Part shown: positions 35,817 through 43,662 of the stretch, in pieces
Layout of the letters: the number at the start of each line of letters is the position of its first letter
Position numbering within the stretch: position 1 is the stretch's first letter
Assembly: GCF_026891035.1 (NCBI RefSeq)
Contig: NZ_JAPTGG010000006.1
Coordinates: forward strand, 1-64,000
Length of the DNA stretch: 64,000 nucleotides
Reading direction: 5' to 3'
Origin: Dasania phycosphaerae
GTDB lineage: Bacteria > Pseudomonadota > Gammaproteobacteria > Pseudomonadales > Dasaniaceae
The notes under the pieces: model-generated
What the model was told of the DNA's origin: nothing
Seen by the model: only the letters and a program-made list of their open reading frames with translations
The model's database searches: none
Made by a program: the position numbers and the translations under genes

Positions 35817-36260
35817 TCACTCAGCACTAGTGGTATACCGCAATATCTCCACCACTTGCTCTGGCGTTTGCGCCCAAGCTTGGGCGGCGGCATTCACCTC
35901 TTTTAAGGGGTGTATGATGTCTTCGCTGTGTAGGGTGATGTAGGGCGTGCCTAAGGCTGCGCAGTAACCGGCGTCGAAGGCGGCGTTCCATTGTTTGTAT
36001 TTATCGCCAAAGCGGATGACGGCAATATCGGCTTGTTCGATGAGGTTTTTAATGCGTATGGCATTTACTTTCGCGGATTGATGGTCGCGCCAAAAGTTGC
36101 TGGGGGTTTCGCCTAGGTGGTCACCGGCGGCGTCGCTGCTGTCGTGGTCGGTAACCGCAGAGGTGAAGGTGATAGGTAATTGCAATTTTGCGGCACCGGC
36201 AATAATTTGTTCGCGCCAATCTGTGTGTATTTCGCCTGATAAGTAAACGGTCCAGCTCAT
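35817..36260 (-). CDS. ytoQ: YtoQ-family protein (nucleoside deoxyribosyltransferase-like)
   Basis: 147 aa. It follows the YtoQ pattern: MSWTVYLSGEIHTDWREQI, TFTSAVTDHDSSDAAGD, NFWRDHQSAKVNAIRIKNLIEQADIAVIRFGDKYKQWNAAFDAGYCAALGTPYITLH. The fold is of the nucleoside 2-deoxyribosyltransferase type (PF11071 group), but no biochemical role is established. It lies 17 bp after acuI and probably shares its transcript. Confidence 0.9.
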   Translation of the reverse strand: MSWTVYLSGEIHTDWREQIIAGAAKLQLPITFTSAVTDHDSSDAAGDHLGETPSNFWRDHQSAKVNAIRIKNLIEQADIAVIRFGDKYKQWNAAFDAGYCAALGTPYITLHSEDIIHPLKEVNAAAQAWAQTPEQVVEILRYTTSAE

Positions 36261-36277
36261 GTTAGTTTCCTTTAGTT

Positions 36278-37285
36278 TTATTGATTTACGTCTATTACCA
36301 CGCGGCCTTGTATTTTACCGGCGATAATTTGCTGGGCTAATTCGGGTAGTTTGCTCATGGGTTCTATGCGGTAAATTTTTTCCAGCGCGGCAATATCGGT
36401 TAATTGTGCCAGTGCATCCCAGGCGCGTTGGCGGCGTGGCTGCGAGGCCATGACCGAATCTATGCCGCGCAGGGTTACCCCGCGCAAAATAAAAGGCATT
36501 ACCGTGCTGGGTAGGTTAATACCACCGGCTAAGCCGCAGGCGGCGACTAGGCCTTCGTATTTTATTTGGCTTAAAACGGTGGCTAATAATTTATCCCCTA
36601 CGGTGTCTACGGCGGCGGCCCAGGTTTCGCGCTCCAGTGGTTTGCAATCTCTGATAAATTCATCACGGCTAATAATATCGCTGGCGCCTAAGTCCCGTAA
36701 AAATGCGCTGCTGTCAGCCACACGGCCGGTTACGGCGGTAACGGAGTAGCCCAGTTTGGACAGCAAGCTAATGGCTACTGAGCCTACACCACCGGCAGCG
36801 CCGGTTACTAATACTGGGCCATCTTCAGGCTTAATGCCGTGGTCTTGTATGGCTTGCACGCAGAGCATGGCGGTGTAGCCCGCGGTGCCTAAGGCCATGC
36901 AGTGTTCCAAGCTAAAGGCTGCGGGTGCCCGCACCAGCCATTCGGCTTTCAGGCGTTGGTATTGGCTGTAGCCGCCGTTGTGTATTTCCGATAAGCCATA
37001 GCCGTTAACTAACACTTTATCGCCTGCTGTAAACGCTGGGTTTTTGGATTCCAGCACCGTACCGGCTAAATCTATGCCGCAAATTAAGGGCAGGCTGCGG
37101 CAGATGCGGCCCTTGCCGGATACGGCTAGGCCATCTTTGTAATTGAGGGTGGAGTAGGCAACTTCGACTAACACCTCTTCGTCGGGCAGGTCGTTAAGGC
37201 TAATACTTTTGAGTGCGGCGCGGGGTTTGCCGTCTACGTCTTCGGCAACGATGGCGTTAAAAGGGGTATTTAAAGCTTCAGTCAT
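36278..37285 (-). CDS. acuI: AcuI/YhdH-type acryloyl-CoA reductase (zinc-free MDR)
   Basis: 335 aa medium-chain dehydrogenase/reductase. It has the quinone-reductase-like N-terminal domain (TLNYKDGLAVSGKGRICRSLPLICGIDLAGTV), the conserved GTAGYTAMLCVQAIQDHGI and the NADPH-binding loop VTGAAGGVGSVAISLLSKLGYSVTAVTGR (about residues 150-178), and no catalytic zinc cysteines. AcuI/YhdH reduces acryloyl-CoA to propionyl-CoA and detoxifies acrylate. In the marine setting this may link to DMSP breakdown or to propionate-type intermediates; that is inference. It lies 10 bp downstream of a LysR gene, so the two are likely cotranscribed. Confidence 0.88.
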   Translation of the reverse strand: MTEALNTPFNAIVAEDVDGKPRAALKSISLNDLPDEEVLVEVAYSTLNYKDGLAVSGKGRICRSLPLICGIDLAGTVLESKNPAFTAGDKVLVNGYGLSEIHNGGYSQYQRLKAEWLVRAPAAFSLEHCMALGTAGYTAMLCVQAIQDHGIKPEDGPVLVTGAAGGVGSVAISLLSKLGYSVTAVTGRVADSSAFLRDLGASDIISRDEFIRDCKPLERETWAAAVDTVGDKLLATVLSQIKYEGLVAACGLAGGINLPSTVMPFILRGVTLRGIDSVMASQPRRQRAWDALAQLTDIAALEKIYRIEPMSKLPELAQQIIAGKIQGRVVIDVNQ

Positions 37286-37294
37286 AATAGGCCT

Positions 37295-38257
37295 TTAGTG
37301 AGTAATGTTTTTATCGCTTTCTAAGGTTTTGGCAGTGTCTTTTAAAATGCTTAAAAAATAATTAGCTGCCGGTGTTAGCTCGGTGTTGGCACGCACGGTA
37401 TAGCCCACTGGCCCTAAAGCGGCCTGTATTTTTATAGGCAGTTGGGTAAGCAGCCCCATGTCTTCGTAGCTGCGTATAACCTGGTAGGGCATGGCGGCGA
37501 CCATATCCGTTTCTAGCAGCAAGGTGCGGTTGGTTAAAATCGATACACACTCTATACAGCTTTGCGGCACGTTTAAACCTTCTTTGTGAAAGGCGTTGTC
37601 GATTTCCCGGCGCAGGGTGGTGCCCTCTGAGGGCAGTATCCACTGCTCGTTTACCAAGTCCTTAAGTGAGAGTTTGTCTTTTTTGCTTAGCGGGTGATTT
37701 TTACGGGCGACTATGGCTATGGGCTCGTAGTACAAGACTTCGGATTTTAAACTTTCGTTTTCTTGTATTTCGGGTAGGCGGCCTACCACTATGTCTATGT
37801 CCCCCATTTCCAAGCTGGGCAGCAGCATATCGTTGGTGCCCTCTATCACTGAAACTGAGATATTGCCGCGCTCTTGTTTGAGGGTGGCCAGGCTTTTGGG
37901 TAGCAGGGTGGGGCTGGCGGCTAACAGGGTGCCTATGCTGACTTTGCCGGAAATACCATCTTGTATGGAGATGAGTTCTTCACTGACATGCTTGATTTGC
38001 GAGAGTATCAACTTGGCGTGTTTGATTATCACCTCACCGTAGGGGGTGGGGGAGACGCCGCGTGAGGAGCGGTCAAACAGCGACATGTCTAAGGCGGTTT
38101 CTATATTGCGTATGGTCTTGGTAGCGGCGGGCTGGGCCATGTTCATAATCTGCGCCGCTTTAAAGATGTTTTTTTGCTCACCCACCGTTACCAACAGGCG
38201 TAAGTGCTTGATTTTTAAGCGAGAAACGAAGTGTCTTTCTAGGCTGTCGGGGGTCAT
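37295..38257 (-). CDS. LysR-family regulator, divergent from the 3-hydroxyanthranilate operon
   Basis: 320 aa. The DNA-binding helix-turn-helix lies in LKIKHLRLLVTVGEQKNIFKAAQIMNMAQPAATKTIRNIE (about 14-53), of the PcaQ/GbpR subgroup, which often controls aromatic-acid degradation. The effector domain starts near VSIGTLLAASPTLLPKS. It is head-to-head with nbaE across 307 bp, a classic LysR arrangement, so it is the best candidate regulator of the seven-gene catabolic operon. The same transcript would include acuI and ytoQ. Confidence 0.88.
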   Translation of the reverse strand: MTPDSLERHFVSRLKIKHLRLLVTVGEQKNIFKAAQIMNMAQPAATKTIRNIETALDMSLFDRSSRGVSPTPYGEVIIKHAKLILSQIKHVSEELISIQDGISGKVSIGTLLAASPTLLPKSLATLKQERGNISVSVIEGTNDMLLPSLEMGDIDIVVGRLPEIQENESLKSEVLYYEPIAIVARKNHPLSKKDKLSLKDLVNEQWILPSEGTTLRREIDNAFHKEGLNVPQSCIECVSILTNRTLLLETDMVAAMPYQVIRSYEDMGLLTQLPIKIQAALGPVGYTVRANTELTPAANYFLSILKDTAKTLESDKNITH

Positions 38258-38490
38258 AGCGGGTCTCTTTTATCGTCTCTTTTGGGTCGTCAGGCGGCGG
38301 TTTGGTGAGTGCTTAGCTTATAATTTGACCGATTTAAATATAATTTAAAAGTTATAGCAACTGCTTATTCAATATATTTAATGGTTTTTTGATGGCGCTG
38401 TTAGGTATATATAAAAGTGTATATCAAGCTGATAAAAAACTATTTTTATATTATGGGTATCTGGCTTAGAGTTTGTTCCATTCTTCTGTG

Positions 38491-38526
38491 GCTACACGGT
38501 TTTATAGGCCAGCCAAACCGTGTAGC
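38491..38526. promoter_or_regulatory. Perfect 12-bp dyad upstream of the 3-hydroxyanthranilate operon
   Basis: GCTACACGGTTT (38491-38502) and AAACCGTGTAGC (38515-38526) are perfect inverted repeats around a 12-bp centre. They lie 39 bp before the nbaE start and 234 bp upstream of the LysR start. There is no T tract, so a terminator is unlikely. It could be an operator (arms spaced about two helical turns) or a leader hairpin. The binding partner is inferred, not shown. Confidence 0.6.
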
Positions 38527-38564
38527 TCTCGTATTAGCAACTGCATAAGCAATATAGGCTCAGT

Positions 38565-40058
38565 ATGTCAGCATCAAATAAACAAGCGACGCCACACCTA
38601 GGTGGCGTGTTACAGAATTACATAGGCGGTCGCTTTGTCGATTCTGGCCAGCACTTTGCCAATGTTAACCCGGTAGATGGCAGTGAAATTAATAAAGTTT
38701 CTGAAGCCACGCTAAGCCTGGTAGACGAGGCGGTAGTGGCAGCCAAGGCGGCCTTGGCTGGTGAGTGGGGCCAACTTAGTGATAACGAGCGCAGCGTGCT
38801 TATGCATAAAGTGGCCGATGGTATAGAGGCGCGTTTTGATGAGTTTGTCGCTGCTGAAATGGCCGATACCGGTAAGTCGTTGTGGCAGGCCAGTAATATA
38901 GATATACCCCGGGGCGCAGCCAATTTTCGGGTATTTGCTGATTTAGCCAAGGCCCGCTCCGGCGAGTGTTTTAAAACCGATACCGCCGATGGCCAGCAAG
39001 CGCTTAACTACTCGGTAAACAAGCCGCTAGGCGTGGTAGCTGTGATCGCCCCTTGGAACTTGCCTCTATTATTATTAACGTGGAAGTTGGCCCCGGCTAT
39101 GGCAGTGGGTAATGCGGTTATTGCCAAGCCTTCCGAAGATACACCCGCTACTGCGACCTTATTAGCCGAAGTGATGCACGAGGCCGGTGTGCCTGCCGGT
39201 GCCTTTAATTTGGTGCACGGTTTTGGCCCCAATTCGGCGGGTGAGTTTTTAAGCCAGCACAGCGGTATAGACGCCGTTACCTTTACCGGTGAGTCAGGTA
39301 CAGGCAGCGCGATTATGAAAGCTGCGGCGGATAATGTGAAAGCCTTATCCTTTGAGCTGGGAGGCAAAAACGCCGCCATTATTTTTGACGATGCCGATTT
39401 TGAGGCCGCTGTTGCCGGCACGGCCAAATCGGTATTTACCAACGGTGGTCAGGTGTGCCTGTGTACCGAGCGAGTGTATGTGCAGCGCAGCATCTTTGAT
39501 AAGTTTGTTGCAGCGCTAAAAGAAAAAGCCGAAGCGCTGCGTATAGATTGGCCAGAAGATGCCAGCACCGATATGGGGCCGTTAATTTCTCATAAGCATC
39601 AGCAAAAAGTTTTATCTTACTATCAGTTGGCAAAAGAAGAGGGTGCGACGTTTATCACCGGCGGTGGCGTACCCAGCTTTGGCGATAAGCGCGACCAGGG
39701 CGCGTTTGTTGAGCCTACCATTATTACCGGCCTGCCAGAAACCGCCCGCTGTATTAAAGAAGAAGTGTTTGGTCCTATTTGCCATATTGCGCCTTTTGAT
39801 ACCGAAGCAGAAGCCGTGGCCATGGCCAATGACAGCGAATACGGTTTGGCGGCAACGGTTTGGACCACTAACTTACAAAGAGCACACCGCGTGGCCCCGC
39901 AAATGGAAACCGGCATTGTGTGGGTAAACACCTGGTACTTACGTGATTTACGCACACCTTTTGGTGGCGTTAAGTTGTCGGGTATAGGCCGTGAAGGCGG
40001 CGCACACTCACTCAGCTTTTATTCTGAGCCCATGAATATTTGCATCAAACTTAATTAA
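38565..40058 (+). CDS. nbaE: 2-aminomuconate semialdehyde dehydrogenase
   Basis: 497 aa NAD-dependent aldehyde dehydrogenase. Motifs: VIAPWNLPLLLLTWKLAPAMAVGNAVIAKPSEDTP, TFTGESGTG, catalytic Glu in ALSFELGGKN and catalytic Cys in FTNGGQVCLCTERVY. The closest relatives are the DmpC/XylG/AmnC group, which oxidise ring-cleavage semialdehydes; the company of HAO and ACMS decarboxylase points to 2-aminomuconate 6-semialdehyde. It is the first gene of the operon. It forms 2-aminomuconate for the deaminase. Confidence 0.9.
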   Translation: MSASNKQATPHLGGVLQNYIGGRFVDSGQHFANVNPVDGSEINKVSEATLSLVDEAVVAAKAALAGEWGQLSDNERSVLMHKVADGIEARFDEFVAAEMADTGKSLWQASNIDIPRGAANFRVFADLAKARSGECFKTDTADGQQALNYSVNKPLGVVAVIAPWNLPLLLLTWKLAPAMAVGNAVIAKPSEDTPATATLLAEVMHEAGVPAGAFNLVHGFGPNSAGEFLSQHSGIDAVTFTGESGTGSAIMKAAADNVKALSFELGGKNAAIIFDDADFEAAVAGTAKSVFTNGGQVCLCTERVYVQRSIFDKFVAALKEKAEALRIDWPEDASTDMGPLISHKHQQKVLSYYQLAKEEGATFITGGGVPSFGDKRDQGAFVEPTIITGLPETARCIKEEVFGPICHIAPFDTEAEAVAMANDSEYGLAATVWTTNLQRAHRVAPQMETGIVWVNTWYLRDLRTPFGGVKLSGIGREGGAHSLSFYSEPMNICIKLN

Positions 40059-40073
40059 TAAACGGAAAGTATT

Positions 40074-40862
40074 GTGAGCCAAGAACAGATTAATAACGCC
40101 GCATTAACAATCAGAAATGCTTACCAGCAAGGCCAGCCCTGTGAACCAGTGCGCGAGCAATTGCCGGAGATGGATTTAGCAACCGCCTACGCGGTGCAAA
40201 AGCACAATAGCGATTACTGGCAGGCCCAAGGCCGCCGTGTAGTGGGTTGCAAAATTGGTTTAACGTCTAAGTCTGTGCAAAAGCAGCTAGGAGTGGATCA
40301 GCCTGACTTTGGTTTGTTATACGCCGATATGGCCATAGCCGATGGTGAAAAAATCGCCATGGATATGGTATTGCAACCCAAGGTAGAGGCCGAAGTAGCA
40401 CTGGTATTAGGCCGCGATATTAACATGGCAAACCCAACCATGGTGGATGTGATTTCAGCAGTGGACTATGCCTTGCCCGCTATAGAAATTGTCGGCAGCC
40501 GTATTAAAAATTGGGATATTAATATCGTTGATACCATAGCCGACAATGCATCCTCAGGTTTATTTGTATTGGGCAACGAGCCTAAAAAATTAGACCAGTT
40601 AGATTTGCGTTTATGTGGCATGGTCATGGAGCGCCGCGGTGAGCAAGTCTCGGTAGGGGCGGGCTTAGCGTGTTTAGGCCATCCTTTAAACGCGGCGCTG
40701 TGGTTAGCTAAAACCATGGTGGCTAATGGCTCGCCCTTAAAAGCGGGTGACATATTATTAACCGGTGCCTTAGGGCCTATGGTGGCGGTGCAGGCTGGCG
40801 ATATTTTTGAAGCGAAAATTTCCGGTTTAGGTTCAGTCAGAGCGGCATTCGCACAAGAATAA
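40074..40862 (+). CDS. nbaH: 2-oxopent-4-enoate hydratase (2-hydroxypenta-2,4-dienoate hydratase)
   Basis: 262 aa, GTG start 15 bp after nbaE. It belongs to the hydratase/decarboxylase (MhpD/DmpE/XylI) family: VVGCKIGLTSKSVQKQLGVDQPDFGLLYADM, PKVEAEVALVLGRDI and YALPAIEIVGSRIKNWDINIVDTIADNASSGLFVLG. It adds water to 2-hydroxypenta-2,4-dienoate, giving 4-hydroxy-2-oxovalerate for the aldolase at 50237. The neighbouring gene is a paralogue of the decarboxylase branch, and which gene does which step follows from relative similarity (this one keeps the hydratase-like IVGSRI and NAS motif). Confidence 0.85.
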   Translation: MSQEQINNAALTIRNAYQQGQPCEPVREQLPEMDLATAYAVQKHNSDYWQAQGRRVVGCKIGLTSKSVQKQLGVDQPDFGLLYADMAIADGEKIAMDMVLQPKVEAEVALVLGRDINMANPTMVDVISAVDYALPAIEIVGSRIKNWDINIVDTIADNASSGLFVLGNEPKKLDQLDLRLCGMVMERRGEQVSVGAGLACLGHPLNAALWLAKTMVANGSPLKAGDILLTGALGPMVAVQAGDIFEAKISGLGSVRAAFAQE

Positions 40863-40879
40863 ATAAGGTAATTTATACA

Positions 40880-41653
40880 ATGATAGATACAGCAGCAGTA
40901 GCAGAGATAGTTGATAGCGCCGCCAAAAACGCCAAGGCTATTAGTCAGTTGTCTGAGAATGGTTACCCTTTGAGCTTGGCGCAAGCTTATCAGGTGCAGG
41001 CGCAGTCTATAGCCAGAAGGCTGGAGCGCGGTGAGCGTTTAATCGGTATAAAAATGGGTTTTACCAGCCGTGCCAAAATGATTCAAATGGGCGTGGATGA
41101 TTTAATTTGGGGCCGACTAACCAATACTATGTTATTGGAAGAAGGCGCTGAGTTAGACATGAAAAATTATGTGCATCCCCGAATAGAGCCAGAGATTGCC
41201 TTTCGTTTAAAGCAGCCTTTAAAGGGCGAGGTGAGTTTATTAGAAGCTATGGCTGCGGTAGAGGCAGTAGCACCGGCCATGGAAATTATTGATTCGCGCT
41301 ATGAAAATTTTAAATTTTCACTGCAGGATGTAGTGGCGGATAACTCATCTTCATCGGGTGTGGTGATAGGTGCCTGGCAGCAGCCCAGTTGTGATTTAAG
41401 CAATTTAGGCATGGCCATGTTTTTTGATGGCGAGCCGGTACAAATCGGATCGTCGGCGGCGATTATGGGTAACCCCTATCGTTCGCTGGTTGCAGCAGCA
41501 CGTTTGGCGGCAGCAGCTGATATGACTTTAGAGCCCGGCTGGATAGTATTAGCAGGTGCTTCCACTGCGGCCGAAGCCTTAAGGTCTGGCGTGCATGTGC
41601 GCTTGGAAACCGAACAATTAGGGGTTGCAGAAATCTCTGTAGCCGCCCAGTAA
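40880..41653 (+). CDS. nbaG: 4-oxalocrotonate decarboxylase
   Basis: 257 aa paralogue of the preceding hydratase. Conserved blocks are RLIGIKMGFTSRAKMIQMGVDDLIWGRLT, HPRIEPEIAFRLKQPL and AVAPAMEIIDSRYENFKFSLQDVVADNSSSSGVVIG, closest to the DmpH/XylI (4-oxalocrotonate decarboxylase) branch with GVDDLIWG. Metal-dependent; it releases CO2 from 2-oxohex-3-enedioate and works as a complex with the hydratase in known pathways. It sits 17 bp from nbaH and 9 bp from the deaminase gene. Confidence 0.87.
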   Translation: MIDTAAVAEIVDSAAKNAKAISQLSENGYPLSLAQAYQVQAQSIARRLERGERLIGIKMGFTSRAKMIQMGVDDLIWGRLTNTMLLEEGAELDMKNYVHPRIEPEIAFRLKQPLKGEVSLLEAMAAVEAVAPAMEIIDSRYENFKFSLQDVVADNSSSSGVVIGAWQQPSCDLSNLGMAMFFDGEPVQIGSSAAIMGNPYRSLVAAARLAAAADMTLEPGWIVLAGASTAAEALRSGVHVRLETEQLGVAEISVAAQ

Positions 41654-41662
41654 GGAGCTAAC

Positions 41663-42088
41663 ATGACTCAGCCTAAAACCGAAAGCCAGGTGATTGCTGG
41701 TAAAGCCAAGCCCCGAGGGCGCTTTCCGCATTATAAGCGCGCGGGCGATTTTATTTTTGTGTCGGGCACCAGCTCACGTCGCGCCGATAATAGTTTTGTA
41801 GGGGTGGAGGTCGATGAGATGGGGGCGACGAATTTAGATATACGGGCGCAAACTCGCGCGGTTATCGATAATATCGCCGACATATTGCAAGAAGCCGGAG
41901 CCAGTTTGGATGACTTAGTGGAAATGAGTGCTTACTTGGTCAATATGAATGACTTTGCTGGCTACAACGAAACTTATGCCGACTATTTTACCGAGAGTGG
42001 CCCGACCAGAACGACGGTGGCTGTGCATCAGTTACCACACCCACATTTATTAATAGAAATTAAAGCAGTGGCCTATAAGCCCCTATAA
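41663..42088 (+). CDS. nbaF: 2-aminomuconate deaminase (RidA family)
   Basis: 141 aa of the RidA/YjgF fold: PRGRFPHYKRAGDFIFVSGTSSRRADNSFVG, IDNIADILQEAGASLDDLVEMSAYLVNMNDFAGYNETYADYF and RTTVAVHQLPHPHLLIEIKAVAYK. The long N-terminal part and SRRADN resemble AmnD/NbaF rather than housekeeping RidA. It converts 2-aminomuconate to 4-oxalocrotonate, releasing ammonia. AGGAGC precedes the start. Confidence 0.9.
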   Translation: MTQPKTESQVIAGKAKPRGRFPHYKRAGDFIFVSGTSSRRADNSFVGVEVDEMGATNLDIRAQTRAVIDNIADILQEAGASLDDLVEMSAYLVNMNDFAGYNETYADYFTESGPTRTTVAVHQLPHPHLLIEIKAVAYKPL

Positions 42089-42129
42089 CATCTTCATACA
42101 AAGTAATAACGCTAACGAGGAACAGAGTC

Positions 42130-42645
42130 ATGGCAAAGCTGGCCGGTTTTAATTTTCAGCAGTGGTTAGAAGAGCATAAAGACAAGCTTAAGCCACCGGT
42201 AAACAACCAATTGATCTGGGAAGATGCTGATTTAATGGTCACCGTGGTAGGCGGGCCTAATAGCCGTTCTGATTATCATGTAGACCCGGTAGAAGAATTT
42301 TTTTACCAGTTTAAGGGTAACTCCTTTGTGCGAATTATGGATGAAGATGGCCCCTATGATGTGCACTTAAAAGAAGGCGATATATTTTTATTGCCCGCTA
42401 TGGTGCCGCACTCACCGCAGCGCCCTGAAGCAGGCAGCCTGTGTTTGGTGGTAGAGCCCAAGCGGCCAGAGGGTGAAGTGGATGCCTTTGAGTGGTACTG
42501 CGAAAACTGTAACCACAAAGTGCATAGAGTAGAAGTGATTTTGAAATCTATAGTTAAAGATTTGCCCCCTCTGTTTAAAGCCTTTGCCGATGATGAAGAA
42601 AAGCGCACTTGTAAAAACTGTGGCGAATTACATTCTGGAAAATAA
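42130..42645 (+). CDS. nbaC: 3-hydroxyanthranilate 3,4-dioxygenase
   Basis: 171 aa cupin dioxygenase that opens the ring of 3-hydroxyanthranilate. The Fe ligands match the Cupriavidus enzyme with an offset of one: His50, Glu56 and His94. Substrate arginines Arg46 and Arg98 are present. The C-terminal rubredoxin-like iron site is complete (Cys124, Cys127, Cys161, Cys164). The product spontaneously cyclises to quinolinate unless consumed by the decarboxylase encoded 3 bp downstream. Confidence 0.96.
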   Translation: MAKLAGFNFQQWLEEHKDKLKPPVNNQLIWEDADLMVTVVGGPNSRSDYHVDPVEEFFYQFKGNSFVRIMDEDGPYDVHLKEGDIFLLPAMVPHSPQRPEAGSLCLVVEPKRPEGEVDAFEWYCENCNHKVHRVEVILKSIVKDLPPLFKAFADDEEKRTCKNCGELHSGK

Positions 42646-42648
42646 ACC

Positions 42649-43641
42649 ATGAAAACAATTGATTTACACAGCCACTTTTTACCCAAAAGTTGGCCTGACT
42701 TAGCACAGCGTTTCGGTACCCCCGATTGGCCGTCTATGCGTCATACCGAAGCCGGTAAAGCCATGATTATGGTCGGCGATAAAGAGTTTAGACCTGTCTA
42801 TGAAGCCTGCTGGAACCCGGCGGTGCGTATAGAGGAAATGGATAAGCACAGCATAGACATACAGGTGATGTCGGCCACGCCTGTGCTGTTTGCCTACGAG
42901 CGCCCCGGCCATCAGGCTGCCGACTGCGCCAAAATGTTTAACGATGCTGCTTTAGATATTTGTGACCATAACCCCCAGCGTTTAAAAGCTTTGTGCCAGG
43001 TGCCACTGCAAGACATAGATGCCGCCTGTGCCGAAGTAACACGCTGTATGGATAATGGCCACCTAGGTGTACAAATTGGCAACCACGTAGGTTTAAAAAA
43101 TCTTGATGACGAAGGCATACTCACTTTTTTACAGCACTGCGCCAGTGTTGATGCCGCCGTATTGGTACACCCCTGGGATATGATGGCGAAAGAGCGCATG
43201 CCTAAATACATGCTGCCCTGGTTGGTATCTATGCCTGCGGAAACGCAGTTGTCTATTTTATCGCTGATTATGTCGGGTGCTTTTGAACGCTTGCCTAAAA
43301 GCCTGCGTATTTGCTTTGCCCACGGCGGCGGCAGTTTTGCCTTTTTACTGGGGCGGGTGGATAACGCTTGGAAACACCGCGACATAGTGCGTGAAGATTG
43401 CCCTAACTTGCCGTCTAGTTATGTGGATAGATTCTACGTGGACTCAGCGGTGTTTAACGATGATGCGCTGGCATTGCTGGTAAAAGTGATGGGTGAACAG
43501 CGAGTGATTTTAGGCTCTGATTATCCATTTCCCTTAGGCGAGCAGGCCATAGGGTCACTAGTGAGAGAACATCCAAGCTTAAGTGGCGATGCCAAGCAAA
43601 ATATTTTAAGTAACAACGCGCAACAATTTTTAAAACTGTAA
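42649..43641 (+). CDS. nbaD: 2-amino-3-carboxymuconate 6-semialdehyde decarboxylase (ACMSD)
   Basis: 330 aa amidohydrolase-fold zinc enzyme. Zinc ligands: His7 and His9 in DLHSHFLP, His about 175 in LVHPWDM and Asp about 292 in LGSDYPFPLGE; the catalytic His is in CFAHGGGSFAFLLGRVDNAW. It decarboxylates ACMS and so steers flux to catabolism and away from quinolinate/NAD. It starts three bases after the nbaC stop, a sign of coupling. Confidence 0.96.
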   Translation: MKTIDLHSHFLPKSWPDLAQRFGTPDWPSMRHTEAGKAMIMVGDKEFRPVYEACWNPAVRIEEMDKHSIDIQVMSATPVLFAYERPGHQAADCAKMFNDAALDICDHNPQRLKALCQVPLQDIDAACAEVTRCMDNGHLGVQIGNHVGLKNLDDEGILTFLQHCASVDAAVLVHPWDMMAKERMPKYMLPWLVSMPAETQLSILSLIMSGAFERLPKSLRICFAHGGGSFAFLLGRVDNAWKHRDIVREDCPNLPSSYVDRFYVDSAVFNDDALALLVKVMGEQRVILGSDYPFPLGEQAIGSLVREHPSLSGDAKQNILSNNAQQFLKL

Positions 43642-43662
43642 TTCACATACAGGTATAGGTTT

